Shown: positions 15,191 to 22,609, numbered from the stretch's first letter. The stretch is 26,876 nucleotides of DNA from Butyrivibrio sp. UBA3740 (GCA_002372465.1 DFGW01000165.1:1-26876), one strand, 5' to 3'. Notes: generated from the letters alone by a model not told the origin. A program made the numbers and translations.

Positions 15191-16876
15191 ATGATTAAAT
15201 TTGGGGATATTAAGTATGAAAGGCCTGACTATGACAAACTCAAGGTGAGGTTGCGGGAAACAATCAATGTTGTAAACAATTCTTCTGATGAAAAAGAAAT
15301 CACGCAGGCTATCAGGGAGTTCAACAAGGAAAGAGAGCATGCTGAGACCATGGCGGGGCTGGCGCTCATCAGATATTACCTTGATGGAACCAATGAGTCT
15401 TTTTCCGAGGAATTCATGTACTGTGCGCCGCAGAGCGAAAGCTTTGACAGCTCACCACTGTTTGAGGCAATTGCAAACAGTTCTTATAAGACGACCTTTG
15501 AAAAGATGTATGGTCCATTTTTGCTGGAAGCTGAGATGAAGAAGGCTGCTCTCCATACTGCCGGGGAGGAGTTTGTGAAAGAGGAGCAAAACGCCCTTGC
15601 CCAGTGCCATAAGTTTGTCTCTGAGATGTTGTTTGATTATGATGGGGAAAAGATATCTGAAACGCGCCTGGGGATCCTTGCCAATTCTGACGATCCGGAT
15701 GTTCGCAGGCGTGCAAGATATGCCAGAAAAAAGGGCTATGCGGACAATGCAAAAAAGATCGGCGAGTATCTCAAAAGAGCTGTAATTGCCCGCGATAAGC
15801 TCGCCAAGGCTAACGGATTTGATAACTACCTTGATTATGTAAATATTCGCATGAAGAGGTTTTCTTATGGTGAAAAAGAGCTTACGCAGTTTTGCGAGAA
15901 TGTGAAGAAATACATCACACCTCTTACAGCCGGGAACAATGATGAAATCCGTAAAAGACTGGGGCTTGAGAAATTGACATCAGATGACAACGGAATATAC
16001 TTTCCGGATGGAAATGCAAAGCCTCTGGGCGATGCTAAGTTTGTCCGTAAGCAGGCCCAGAAAATGTTTGATGATATAAGCCCGGAATTCGGTGAAATGT
16101 ATCGTCGCATGAACGAGAACGATTATTTCAACATAGAATTGTCTGACACAAAAGTGACCGGATTGGGCTTTGCTGCTGAGATCTACGATCCGAGAATTTC
16201 ATATATCTTTGGAAACTTCCTGAATGACGCAGACAGTGTCGCTACATTCCTTCATGAGAACGGACACGCAATCCAGCAGCAGCTTTCCATGAACAGATTT
16301 GATCTTATGGAATTGTACAGCCAGGTTCAGGATCTTTCAGAAGTGCCCTCCAAGACCATGGAACAGATATCATATGAATATGCAGATCTTTTCTTTGGTG
16401 ATGACGCCGGGAAATATATTCAGGGGCATATAACCGAAGTATTAAACGAAATTGGTAACTATTGCATGTTTTATGAGTTTGAGACCTTTGTTTATACGCA
16501 TCCCTATGCTGATATCCGGGAGTGGAACGACAAATTCAATGAGTTATCGGACATTTACAATCCCGGGATAGAGTATATAAATCCTGAACTCAGAGAGCAG
16601 GGATGCGTAATGTGCATGAACTCAAATGTATTCTCATTCCCTCGTTATCTGATCACTTATTCTCTGTGCGACTTATCTGCATGCTATCTCGCAGCTGAGT
16701 TTAAGAAGGACAAGGTTAGAGGCGCAGAGCTCTTCAAAAAGCTGGGAGAGATAGGCGGAAGCATGGACTATGCAAACTCCCTGGAAAGCCTTGGCCTTAA
16801 GCCTGCTTATGAGGAAGAAGTAATAAAAGAGATCGCAGAGTACCTGAAAGGCGCATTACATCTGAGCGAGGTGTGA
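15191..16876 (+). CDS. M3-family oligoendopeptidase (PepF-like)
   Basis: A zinc metallopeptidase of about 561 residues in the M3 oligoendopeptidase family, cytoplasmic, cleaving short peptides. The zinc site is FLHENGHAIQQQL, with His355, Glu356 and His359 (HExxH); the third ligand Glu is in the downstream EVPSKTMEQ helix. YDPRISYIFGNF and CMFYEFETFVYTHPY are typical substrate-side segments. I chose ATG 15191, giving MIKFGDIKYERPD, because GGAGG at 15181-15184 sits correctly for it and family proteins start there; the ATG at 15173 is six codons upstream with no ribosome binding site. Its last 21 bases overlap the CPBP remnant on the other strand. Length is normal. Confidence 0.94.
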   Translation: MIKFGDIKYERPDYDKLKVRLRETINVVNNSSDEKEITQAIREFNKEREHAETMAGLALIRYYLDGTNESFSEEFMYCAPQSESFDSSPLFEAIANSSYKTTFEKMYGPFLLEAEMKKAALHTAGEEFVKEEQNALAQCHKFVSEMLFDYDGEKISETRLGILANSDDPDVRRRARYARKKGYADNAKKIGEYLKRAVIARDKLAKANGFDNYLDYVNIRMKRFSYGEKELTQFCENVKKYITPLTAGNNDEIRKRLGLEKLTSDDNGIYFPDGNAKPLGDAKFVRKQAQKMFDDISPEFGEMYRRMNENDYFNIELSDTKVTGLGFAAEIYDPRISYIFGNFLNDADSVATFLHENGHAIQQQLSMNRFDLMELYSQVQDLSEVPSKTMEQISYEYADLFFGDDAGKYIQGHITEVLNEIGNYCMFYEFETFVYTHPYADIREWNDKFNELSDIYNPGIEYINPELREQGCVMCMNSNVFSFPRYLITYSLCDLSACYLAAEFKKDKVRGAELFKKLGEIGGSMDYANSLESLGLKPAYEEEVIKEIAEYLKGALHLSEV

Positions 16877-17249
16877 AAAAAGATTCAGAGTTCTGTGGAG
16901 AAACCATCCCGGAAGAATTGATCCATTACTTTTCTTCTCATTGAGAACTGCGATGAAAACTGCAGGAAACATGGGATATATGAAAAGCAAAACACCCTGT
17001 AGAACAGAGATTGAACCTAATGCGAGGACAACATGAGCTGCTCCGAAAAGAGTAGCTTGTATGATTGTCCCGACAACAAACCCAAACAGCTTTTGTAATC
17101 TCTTTTGAAGAAAACCGCGGAATAAAATCTCTTCAGAAAAAGCCTTCCTTTTTCCTGGCTGTTATGAGCCACCATATAAACGGAATAATTGTAAAAAGAA
17201 CTATCTGAACTATGGAACTTAATAATTCACTGATTGTCGTTGTCATCAT
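16856..17249 (-). pseudogene. CPBP-family intramembrane metalloprotease, internally deleted and frameshifted
   Basis: Reading the minus strand, ATGATG at 17249-17244 (overlapping the end of the Xre gene, with AAGGTGAG just before it) starts MMTTTISELLSSIVQIVLFT and continues IIPFIWWLITARKKEGFF, then TGA. One frame over, immediately adjacent, the text resumes as SEEILFRGFLQKRLQKLFGF, later ATLFGAAHVV and NEKKSNGSILPGWFLHRTLN, ending at TAA 16858-16856. EExxxR and the distant His are the metal/catalytic motifs of CPBP (type II CAAX-protease-like) proteases. So both ends of the gene are kept, but about 80-120 middle codons are missing and the join, around 17125-17140, is out of frame. In intact Firmicute loci an Xre regulator precedes a CPBP gene in the same way. 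It accounts for most of the otherwise empty stretch between 16877 and 17226. Confidence 0.82.
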
Positions 17250-17472
17250 CCATCTCACCTTCATGGTCGTATTTTAAAATATCTCCGGGTTCACATTCCA
17301 GGGCTTCACAGATACCCGCCAAAGTGCTGAATCTTATGGCGTTTACCTTATTGTTTTTGATCTTTGACAGGTTGACATTTGAAATCCCAACCTTGTCCGA
17401 CAGATCGTTTAAAGAGATATGTCGCCTTGCCATCATTACATCAAGTTCAAGAAGTGATCGAAAGGGTTGCAT
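17227..17472 (-). CDS. Small Xre-family (Cro/CI) transcriptional regulator
   Basis: 81 residues. The core reads LDVMMARRHISLNDLSDKVG followed by ISNVNLSKIKNNKVNAIRFSTLAGICEALECEPGDILKY. This is the compact Xre type (KAxAIRFSTLxxICxALxCQPGDIL) usually found next to a membrane protein gene. The C-terminal DHEGEMDDDNDNQ is acidic. The ATG at 17472 has no strong ribosome binding site, and the conserved part starts about 10 residues in, so the true start could be slightly internal. It overlaps the start of the broken CPBP gene (ATG 17249) in a coupled arrangement. Upstream, ATCGAAA motifs (17457-17463, 17472-17478 inverted, 17501-17507) could be its operator. Confidence 0.85.
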   Translation of the reverse strand: MQPFRSLLELDVMMARRHISLNDLSDKVGISNVNLSKIKNNKVNAIRFSTLAGICEALECEPGDILKYDHEGEMDDDNDNQ

Positions 17473-17507
17473 TTCGATTTACAATTTGCGACAACTTTTT
17501 ATCGAAA
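17457..17507. promoter_or_regulatory. Three ATCGAAA motifs around the Xre start
   Basis: ATCGAAA occurs at 17457-17463 and 17501-17507, and inverted (TTTCGAT) at 17472-17478, straddling the Xre start codon. The pair 17472/17501 is an inverted repeat. Candidate autoregulatory operator; no direct proof. Confidence 0.35.
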
Positions 17508-17559
17508 GACATTAAATTATTTATGCGATATGCAATGTTTTGACCATCGTGAGGCGTGG

Positions 17560-17581
17560 GCTTTTTTGATGCTTTTTTGAT
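17560..17581. repeat. 11-bp exact tandem duplication
   Basis: GCTTTTTTGAT is repeated directly at 17560-17570 and 17571-17581. Next to it is the palindrome CCATGCATGG (17586-17595). It lies in the gene-free stretch 17473-17934. Confidence 0.7.
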
Positions 17582-17631
17582 GCTTCCATGCATGGCTGCT
17601 TCCGTGGGGGGAGGACAGTGCTCATGGCCGT

Positions 17632-17898
17632 TTGTCAAAAAAATTTTAATATTGAAATTTAGGCATACATAAAATCTTGAGTATAATGTTCTTAGGAGTG
17701 GTTTTTGTAAAATTTTTGGTGATTTTGAGATTTTGGCATACAAAAATTCCATGAGCAGCGAGGCTTTCTGGAAATCATTGTCAACAAACCGAGCTTTTTA
17801 TAAGTTTGGCATACAAAATCTCTTTGAACAGATGATCTTCTAAGAAATCCTTGTCAAAAAAAACGTGGTTTTGCATTTTTACATACAAACTTCTTTAG
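17632..17898. repeat. Four diverged direct repeats of 73-bp period
   Basis: Conserved anchors recur at a fixed period. TTGT(C/A)A begins at 17632, 17705, 17778 and 17851 (73, 73, 73). GGCATAC begins at 17662, 17735 and 17808, with a diverged ACATAC form near 17880 (73, 73, 72). The unit pattern is TTGTCAAAAAA, a T-rich middle, (T)TTGGCATACAAAA, then a variable half ending in CTTCT-x-GGAAATC-like sequence. The 10-mer TGCTTCCATG appears at both flanks (17581-17590 and 17902-17911). The array fills most of the 460-base gap between the minus-strand Xre gene and the macro-domain gene. No protein is encoded. It is most simply a cis-regulatory or RNA-level element for the downstream operon. Confidence 0.8.
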
Positions 17899-17934
17899 GT
17901 GTGCTTCCATGAACAATTACAGGGGGTAAAGATT

Positions 17935-18447
17935 ATGAACAAGATCAAATACCAGGTAGGAGATATAACCAGGCTGAAGGTTGATGCCATAGTTAATGCT
18001 GCAAACTCAAGCCTTTTGGGCGGAGGTGGTGTTGATGGCGCTATCCACCGGGCAGCCGGCCCGGGGCTTTTGGATGAATGCAGAACTCTGAACGGCTGTG
18101 AGACAGGGCAGGCCAAAATCACAGGAGGCTATAACCTGCCTGCTGCACATGTCATTCATACAGTAGGTCCGATCTACAGCGGAAGACAAACTGATGAGGA
18201 AGATCTTCATAACTGTTATTGGAATTCGCTGGAGGTTGCGAAGGCAAATAACCTGCACAGTATTGCCTTCCCCGGCATTTCCACAGGAGTTTACGGTTAT
18301 CCTAAAAAAGACGCAGCCAGGATTGCCTTGTCTACTGTGAAGGAGTGGCTTGCGAAGAACCCGGATTATGACATGGAGATAACTCTTGTGAATTTCAGCG
18401 AAACAGATTATCAGATATATCAGGATACTGCTGCAGAATTTGAATGA
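17935..18447 (+). CDS. Macro-domain protein, O-acetyl-ADP-ribose deacetylase/MacroD type
   Basis: 170 residues, a single canonical macro domain: [66 protein letters not shown] and [14 protein letters not shown]. All ligand loops are intact, including Asn24 and the [10 protein letters not shown] loop that hold ADP-ribose. The family removes ADP-ribose from acidic residues and deacetylates O-acetyl-ADP-ribose; E. coli YmdB is a relative. The start at 17935 is chosen because AGGGGGT lies 8 bases before it and the family starts there; an ATG at 17899 gives an extra 12 residues. Four 73-bp repeats lie upstream. The following small gene starts 16 bases after its stop. Confidence 0.95.
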   Translation: MNKIKYQVGDITRLKVDAIVNAANSSLLGGGGVDGAIHRAAGPGLLDECRTLNGCETGQAKITGGYNLPAAHVIHTVGPIYSGRQTDEEDLHNCYWNSLEVAKANNLHSIAFPGISTGVYGYPKKDAARIALSTVKEWLAKNPDYDMEITLVNFSETDYQIYQDTAAEFE

Positions 18448-18463
18448 ATGTAAGGAGAATAAA

Positions 18464-18697
18464 ATGGGATCTATACTGATAAAAGATACAACCCGTGAAG
18501 AACGTGAGCGGATAGTTGCTGAATCTATAGGAAATATCAGCGGTTCATGCGATGGATGTATGTCAGGACTTGCCGATATGTATCAGGACTACATTGATGG
18601 CAGGAAAGAAATCAGAGAGATAAATATGGAATTCAGGGCACACTATGAGTCCGGAATAGATGGACCAGAGAAGGCAGACTGTGGGTACAAGATATGA
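18464..18697 (+). CDS. Small conserved hypothetical protein (77 aa)
   Basis: Starts at ATG 18464, with AAGGAG about 8 bases upstream; an in-frame ATG at 18440 lies before the ribosome binding site and inside the previous gene. The product reads MGSILIKDTTREERERIVAE, then GSCDGCMSGLADMYQDYIDG. CxxC (CDGC) and the helical YIDGRKEIREINMEF are striking, as is a third Cys near the end (DCGYK). I recall similar small proteins in Firmicutes but know of no function; the Cys pair could bind metal. It overlaps the next gene by 4 bases (ATGA at 18694-18697). Confidence 0.8.
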   Translation: MGSILIKDTTREERERIVAESIGNISGSCDGCMSGLADMYQDYIDGRKEIREINMEFRAHYESGIDGPEKADCGYKI

Positions 18698-19014
18698 CAG
18701 GAAATCAGATTGAGTGGAGCAGAAAAAAAGATGAGCTGGTAGCTGCGGTAAAGAGCCTTGGATTTCCCAGGGAGCTTGGTGAGCAGATTGCCAAACAGCT
18801 TGGAAGCCCCAAAGCCATGGACAGGATGCTGGCTTATCTGTATAACGTCAAGCCAAGAACAGCTGAGCTTATCGTGGATGAGATGCTTGCTATATGCAGT
18901 GATATAGATACCTGGCACAACAAGAAAGCAGCTGAAGAAGCGAATGCCAAGTACAATGAACTGCTGTACTATGGCCTTGGAACTGATGATGATATGGAAG
19001 GGCCAATAAGGTAA
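18694..19014 (+). CDS. Conserved hypothetical helical protein (106 aa)
   Basis: 106 residues, helical. Recognisable segments are SLGFPRELGEQIAKQLGSPKAMDRML and KPRTAELIVDEMLAICSDIDTWHNKK, then EEANAKYNELLYYGL. I have seen the same sequence pattern in other clostridia but cannot name a family with certainty. The repeated hydrophobic periods suggest a compact helix bundle. No membrane segment, cysteine pair or catalytic motif is visible. It overlaps the CDGC protein gene by ATGA, so translational coupling is likely, and both follow the macro-domain gene. The three therefore look like one operon. Confidence 0.8.
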   Translation: MTGNQIEWSRKKDELVAAVKSLGFPRELGEQIAKQLGSPKAMDRMLAYLYNVKPRTAELIVDEMLAICSDIDTWHNKKAAEEANAKYNELLYYGLGTDDDMEGPIR

Positions 19015-19060
19015 AATAGATATTGAAACTACAGTGATTAAATGAAGCGGAGGACATATT

Positions 19061-19405
19061 ATGCCATTTATTTCAACCAAAACTAACGTTACCGTATCAA
19101 AGGAAAAAGAGACACAGCTTAAGGAGCGCCTTGGACAGGCTATTTCCATCATTCCCGGAAAGAGCGAGAACTGGTTAATGCTGGCGATTGAGGGCGATAT
19201 TCCAATGTATTTCAGAGGCGACAATTCTCAGCCTACAGCTTTCATCGAGGTTAAAATCTATGGCGATGCATCCTCTGACGTTTATGGAAGGATGACAAAA
19301 GAGCTGACAGGAATATATGGGGATATCCTTGGAGTTGCTCCCGATCACATGTATATCCGCTACTTTGGATCGGATGACTGGGGATGGAACGGAAATAACT
19401 TCTGA
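19061..19405 (+). CDS. MIF / phenylpyruvate tautomerase-related protein
   Basis: 114 residues, the normal length for the macrophage migration inhibitory factor/tautomerase superfamily. The N-terminal Met-Pro (MPFISTKTNVTV) exposes the catalytic Pro1 after Met removal. SENWLMLAIEGDIPMYFRGD and FIEVKIYGDASSDVYGRMTK match the MIF strand-helix pattern, and the end YIRYFGSDDWGWNGNNF follows the usual MIF C terminus (WxGxxF). It probably tautomerises a keto acid. GGAGG precedes the ATG. It sits 46 bases downstream of the helical hypothetical gene and may belong to that operon. Confidence 0.92.
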   Translation: MPFISTKTNVTVSKEKETQLKERLGQAISIIPGKSENWLMLAIEGDIPMYFRGDNSQPTAFIEVKIYGDASSDVYGRMTKELTGIYGDILGVAPDHMYIRYFGSDDWGWNGNNF

Positions 19406-19466
19406 CGGTAAGCGCAAGCAGCACCGGAAAACAGTTGCTACATGTTAAGAAGAGGAGGAATTTCTT

Positions 19467-19922
19467 ATGCTAGAAGTGGGAACCAAAGCTCCGGATTTCC
19501 AGCTTCCGGATCAGAACGGAGAGATGCATTCGCTCAAGGATTACAGGGGGAAGAAGGTTATCTTGTATTTTTACCCTAAGGACAATACCTCAGGATGTAC
19601 CAAGCAGGCCTGCGGTTTTTCTGAGAGATATCCTCAGTTTACGGAAAAGGGTGCAGTGGTACTTGGAGTAAGTAAAGACACAGTGGCATCTCACAAGAAA
19701 TTTGAGGAAAAGTATGGACTTGCCTTTACTCTTTTGGCTGACCCTGAGCGCAAAGTGATAGAGGCCTACGATGTGTGGAAAGAAAAGAAGAACTACGGAA
19801 AGGTATCCATGGGCGTAGTAAGGACCACATATCTCATAGATGAAAAAGGCATCATCATAAGAGCCAATGACAAAGTAAAAGCTGCAGATGACCCTGAAAA
19901 AATGCTGGGTGAATTGTCATGA
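19467..19922 (+). CDS. bcp: Thioredoxin-dependent peroxiredoxin, BCP/PrxQ type
   Basis: 151 residues. The motif YFYPKDNTSGCTKQACGF gives peroxidatic Cys44 and resolving Cys49, the hallmark of BCP/PrxQ; the conserved Arg is in VVRTTYLID. The protein reduces hydroperoxides using thioredoxin, which fits an anaerobe's oxidative defence. AAGAGGAGG precedes the ATG at 19467. A terminator-like hairpin at 20009-20041 follows. Confidence 0.96.
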   Translation: MLEVGTKAPDFQLPDQNGEMHSLKDYRGKKVILYFYPKDNTSGCTKQACGFSERYPQFTEKGAVVLGVSKDTVASHKKFEEKYGLAFTLLADPERKVIEAYDVWKEKKNYGKVSMGVVRTTYLIDEKGIIIRANDKVKAADDPEKMLGELS

Positions 19923-20008
19923 ACATAGGGAAAAGATGCATACTTCAATGTACTGGTGCAGCGGATACTGGAACTGTTTTGAATGATTTTTTGGCATTTC
20001 ACCGAATG

Positions 20009-20041
20009 AAAAGTGCAACTTGCCCCGGTTGCGCTTTTTTT
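20009..20041 (+). terminator. Rho-independent terminator after the peroxiredoxin
   Basis: AAAAGTGCAAC (20009-20019), loop TTGCCCCG, GTTGCGCTTTT (20028-20038): an 11-pair stem with one U-G pair, ending in a T-run. A GTG inside it opens a reading frame into the next gene but is not a real start. Confidence 0.85.
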
Positions 20042-20105
20042 ATGCGCAAAAACAGGTATTATCAGTTCAGCGCTTATAACAATTCCCTACAACGCACTTG
20101 AGATC

Positions 20106-20360
20106 ATGGTCAGGGACAGGGAGGACAGAGTTGACCTGGATATGCGCTCTACACCTGTTAAAAGATTTGAGATCATTCTTTCTTACTTCTGCGCATCAGT
20201 TGTTTCAGCTTTTATGCAGACCATGATCTGCAACCTGCGAAAGATAAAGAGCGTGAAGGCAGAAAGTAACGCAAGGCTCCGGGCGGTTCTTCTGAACGGA
20301 GAAGTGATCGTCATCTCAAGGAGCTATGTAAAAGAACTAAAGAAGAAACTGGGGTTATGA
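20106..20360 (+). pseudogene. LytTR-type DNA-binding protein, internally truncated
   Basis: The C-terminal half of a LytTR domain is clear: FMQTMICNLRKIKSVKAESN, ending VLLNGEVIVISRSYVKELKK, the NLxxIxxI...LxNGExixVSRxYxxxLK pattern. Upstream, MVRDREDRVDLDMRSTPVKR resembles the N-terminal start of DUF3021-linked LytTR proteins. The middle (the second half of the N-terminal region and the first LytTR strands, roughly 50-70 residues) is missing, so about 85 residues remain of the expected 145 or so. The ATG at 20106 lacks a ribosome binding site, and the open frame extends back into the terminator, so it is probably not functional. It ends by ATGA overlap with the next gene, as intact LytTR-DUF3021 pairs often do. 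Confidence 0.65.
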
Positions 20361-20635
20361 ATATGAATAGATTAAAACTGGTTTTCGAACAGACAATGAT
20401 GGTCAGCTTCATGGTCCTTTGCTATATAGGCCTTTTCGGGCTCTTTTTCCTAAGGGGCACAGGCTTTGGATATCTCTTTTACTGGTATCGCGGAACCTTC
20501 GGATTCATCCTGACCTCAGTGATCTATGCGGTCATTTATGCCGGAAGCTGGATCATAACTTTGCTTATTTTTAAGCGCGATGAGAAGCTCAGCAGTGGCG
20601 CCCTGGACAAGATCGAGACGAAGAATGAGATATAG
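20357..20635 (+). CDS. Small membrane protein, possible shortened DUF3021 partner
   Basis: 92 residues with two hydrophobic stretches (about 14-34 and 44-71: FILTSVIYAVIYAGSWIITLLIF), then the charged tail KRDEKLSSGALDK. The C-terminal pattern IYxxxWxITxxIxKRDxKxLxxxLxK resembles DUF3021 proteins, which are about 130-150 residues with four helices, and the coupling to the LytTR-like gene (ATGA at 20357-20360) supports that. If so, this copy has also lost a middle piece. The match is from memory and moderate; it could be an unrelated two-helix protein. Confidence 0.55.
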   Translation: MNMNRLKLVFEQTMMVSFMVLCYIGLFGLFFLRGTGFGYLFYWYRGTFGFILTSVIYAVIYAGSWIITLLIFKRDEKLSSGALDKIETKNEI

Positions 20636-20681
20636 GACTGATGTTTTTTTTCAATCTGAGGTAGCTCTTTAGAAATAATTT

Positions 20682-20726
20682 ATCAATATTTTAGATGATT
20701 GATATCGATTTAATGTACAATAGATT
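20682..20726 (+). promoter_or_regulatory. Possible promoter and inverted repeat of the EAL gene
   Basis: TTGATA (20699-20704), 16 bases, then TAGATT (20721-20726). ATCAAT (20682-20687) and ATTGAT (20698-20703) form an inverted repeat that touches the -35. Confidence 0.4.
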
Positions 20727-20778
20727 TGGACGACTTTGGTTTTGAATAAATAGAAGCCGGGATTAAGGAGAAAATCTG

Positions 20779-22554
20779 TTGTATATATTTCCTGCTGAGG
20801 TAAAAAAATCATATGAGAGCCTTAGAATTCCCATTGCCATTATGGGACCGGGAGCTGACAGAAAATACGAACTCCTCGTAGTTTCTGATGGTCTTCTTGC
20901 TCTGAACAATATAGACAGGCATGATTTGGAAGATTATGATGGCGGCCGAATGATAGAGAATATGCTAGGGAAGATCCATCCTTCGGAGGAGTCAAAGCTT
21001 CGTGCGATCGGCTCAGGCTTTTTTGACAGGAAATCTGATTATGACATCACTTTTAAGATCAGATTCGGGGATGGGTATCACCTGGTTCATTCGGTGGGCA
21101 ACTGGCAGAAAATGGAAGATGGAACAGATCTTGTTTTCCTGGTATTTCACGATGTTCAGGCCTATGAGGACAGGCTTATTGAAATCTCAAATGAGTACAA
21201 GCTGTTCCAGAAAGATGATTTTTACTACGATACATTAACAGGTCTTCCGAACATAAATTACCTGAACAAGCTTGGCGATGGAAAGATGCAGGAGATTCTT
21301 GCAAGAGGCGGAGCTCCTGTGGTCCTTTATCTGGACATAGATTCTATGCAGTCCTATAACAGAAGATATGGAGTAAAAAGAGGCGACGAGCTATTGATCC
21401 TTGTTGCCAATGTTCTCACTGAAGCTTTTCCTCAGGGAACGGTTTCCCGTGTTATCTCTGATCATTTTGTTGTTATTGATGAATTTCATGGCGAAGAGGA
21501 ACTGGTCAAAAAAATAGAAAATGCCAATGCAGAGATAAAGCTCAGAGCCTACGGAGCAACAACCGGACTAAACATTGGAATATTTGTGGGCAATGAAAAC
21601 ACTACCCGTGCGGAATCCGTTGATCACGCCCTCAGAGCCAATAAACTTGTGGGAGAGGATCTGAATAAGTTCTACAGATTCTACACCGAGGAAGATGATA
21701 CCTTATACAATCACCAGAGATATGTTATAGAGAACTTTGACAAGGCAATGGAAGAGGGCTGGATTAAGGTCTTTTACCAGTGCTTCATGCGTATTGAAAC
21801 CGGGAATGGGATGGGCTTTGAGGCCCTGGCCAGATGGATGGATCCTGAACATGGCCTGATAAATCCGGACGATTTCATTCCTGCCCTTGAAAAGTATCAT
21901 CTTTTGCATGAGATGGATCTTTATATTTTTGAGACGGTATGTAAGGAGATAAAGATCCGCTATGATGAGGGCCTTCCGCTTCTGCCGGTCTCCATCAATT
22001 TCTCCAGACAGGATTTCGATTATATTGATGTTATCGGCGAGCTTAACAGGATCTATGACAAGTACAACATCAGCCAATATGGCATAGATAAGAGCTACTT
22101 CATCATTGAGATCACGGAACAGGGGCTGGTGAGAGCTACTGATAAGTTCTACGAGCAGCTGGCAAAGATCAGGGAAAACGGCTACAAGCTTTGGGTAGAC
22201 GACTTCGGAAGCGGTTATTCCTCCCTGAATGTCTTTAGTAACTTCGATATAGATCTTATCAAGTTTGACATGAATCTTCTGATAAATCTTGACGCACACA
22301 ATGGGGCCAACAGAGCCATAATAAAGGCATTGATCGATGTGGCCCACGAGCTTGGGATCCATACTCTCTGTGAAGGAATGGAGACAGAGGAACAAAGGGA
22401 TTTCCTCTTAAGCGCCGGCTGTGAGCTGGGTCAGGGGTTCTACTACCACAGGCCTGAGGGGCTTGATACAATTCTGGAAAGGCTCCATAAAGACATCCCT
22501 ATTCCCAAATGGGAGTCGGAGGATGAGAGGAATGAGAGGGAAAAGAGCTATTGA
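20779..22554 (+). CDS. Degenerate GGDEF plus EAL domain protein (predicted c-di-GMP phosphodiesterase)
   Basis: 591 residues. An N-terminal sensor-like region (about 1-140, possibly PAS: GDGYHLVHSVGNWQKMEDG) is followed by a GGDEF-like domain (about 155-305, DTLTGLPNINYLNKL, LYLDIDSMQSYNRRYG). Its signature site reads VSRVISDHFVVID instead of GGDEF, so it is probably inactive as a cyclase but may still bind GTP. The EAL domain (about 318-570) is intact: GFEALARW (Glu348), SINFSRQDF, FIIEITE, WVDDFGSGYSSL (Asp474-Asp475), IKFDMNL, LCEGMETEEQ and GQGFYYHRP. It should hydrolyse c-di-GMP. Start is TTG at 20779 with AAGGAG 8 bases before; there is no nearby ATG that keeps the N terminus. No membrane segment is seen. 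Confidence 0.92.
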   Translation: MYIFPAEVKKSYESLRIPIAIMGPGADRKYELLVVSDGLLALNNIDRHDLEDYDGGRMIENMLGKIHPSEESKLRAIGSGFFDRKSDYDITFKIRFGDGYHLVHSVGNWQKMEDGTDLVFLVFHDVQAYEDRLIEISNEYKLFQKDDFYYDTLTGLPNINYLNKLGDGKMQEILARGGAPVVLYLDIDSMQSYNRRYGVKRGDELLILVANVLTEAFPQGTVSRVISDHFVVIDEFHGEEELVKKIENANAEIKLRAYGATTGLNIGIFVGNENTTRAESVDHALRANKLVGEDLNKFYRFYTEEDDTLYNHQRYVIENFDKAMEEGWIKVFYQCFMRIETGNGMGFEALARWMDPEHGLINPDDFIPALEKYHLLHEMDLYIFETVCKEIKIRYDEGLPLLPVSINFSRQDFDYIDVIGELNRIYDKYNISQYGIDKSYFIIEITEQGLVRATDKFYEQLAKIRENGYKLWVDDFGSGYSSLNVFSNFDIDLIKFDMNLLINLDAHNGANRAIIKALIDVAHELGIHTLCEGMETEEQRDFLLSAGCELGQGFYYHRPEGLDTILERLHKDIPIPKWESEDERNEREKSY

Positions 22555-22582
22555 TCTGACCCCAAAAGAATAATAATTTTTT

Positions 22583-22609
22583 AAGGTCGCTTGGCGTGCG
22601 ACCTTTTTT
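22583..22609 (+). terminator. Rho-independent terminator after the EAL gene
   Basis: AAGGTCGC (22583-22590), loop TTGGCGT, GCGACCTT (22598-22605), followed by T's: a perfect 8-bp GC-rich stem. Confidence 0.9.

Noticed and set aside
17632..17898. CRISPR array
   Set aside because: The repeats are diverged, the conserved anchors are only 6-12 bases, there are no unique spacers of uniform type and no cas genes are present.
17632..18447. Type III (ToxIN-like) toxin-antitoxin locus
   Set aside because: A tandem repeat precedes a 170-residue protein, but that protein is a clear macro domain, not a ToxN/CptN/TenpN endoribonuclease, and no terminator separates repeat and gene.
19919..20101. 60-residue open frame after the peroxiredoxin
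   Set aside because: It runs through the terminator hairpin and overlaps the LytTR remnant; no family pattern or ribosome binding site.
21703..22395. 230-residue open frame on the minus strand
   Set aside because: It lies wholly inside the EAL gene in antisense and has no recognisable motif or ribosome binding site; it is a shadow of the coding strand.
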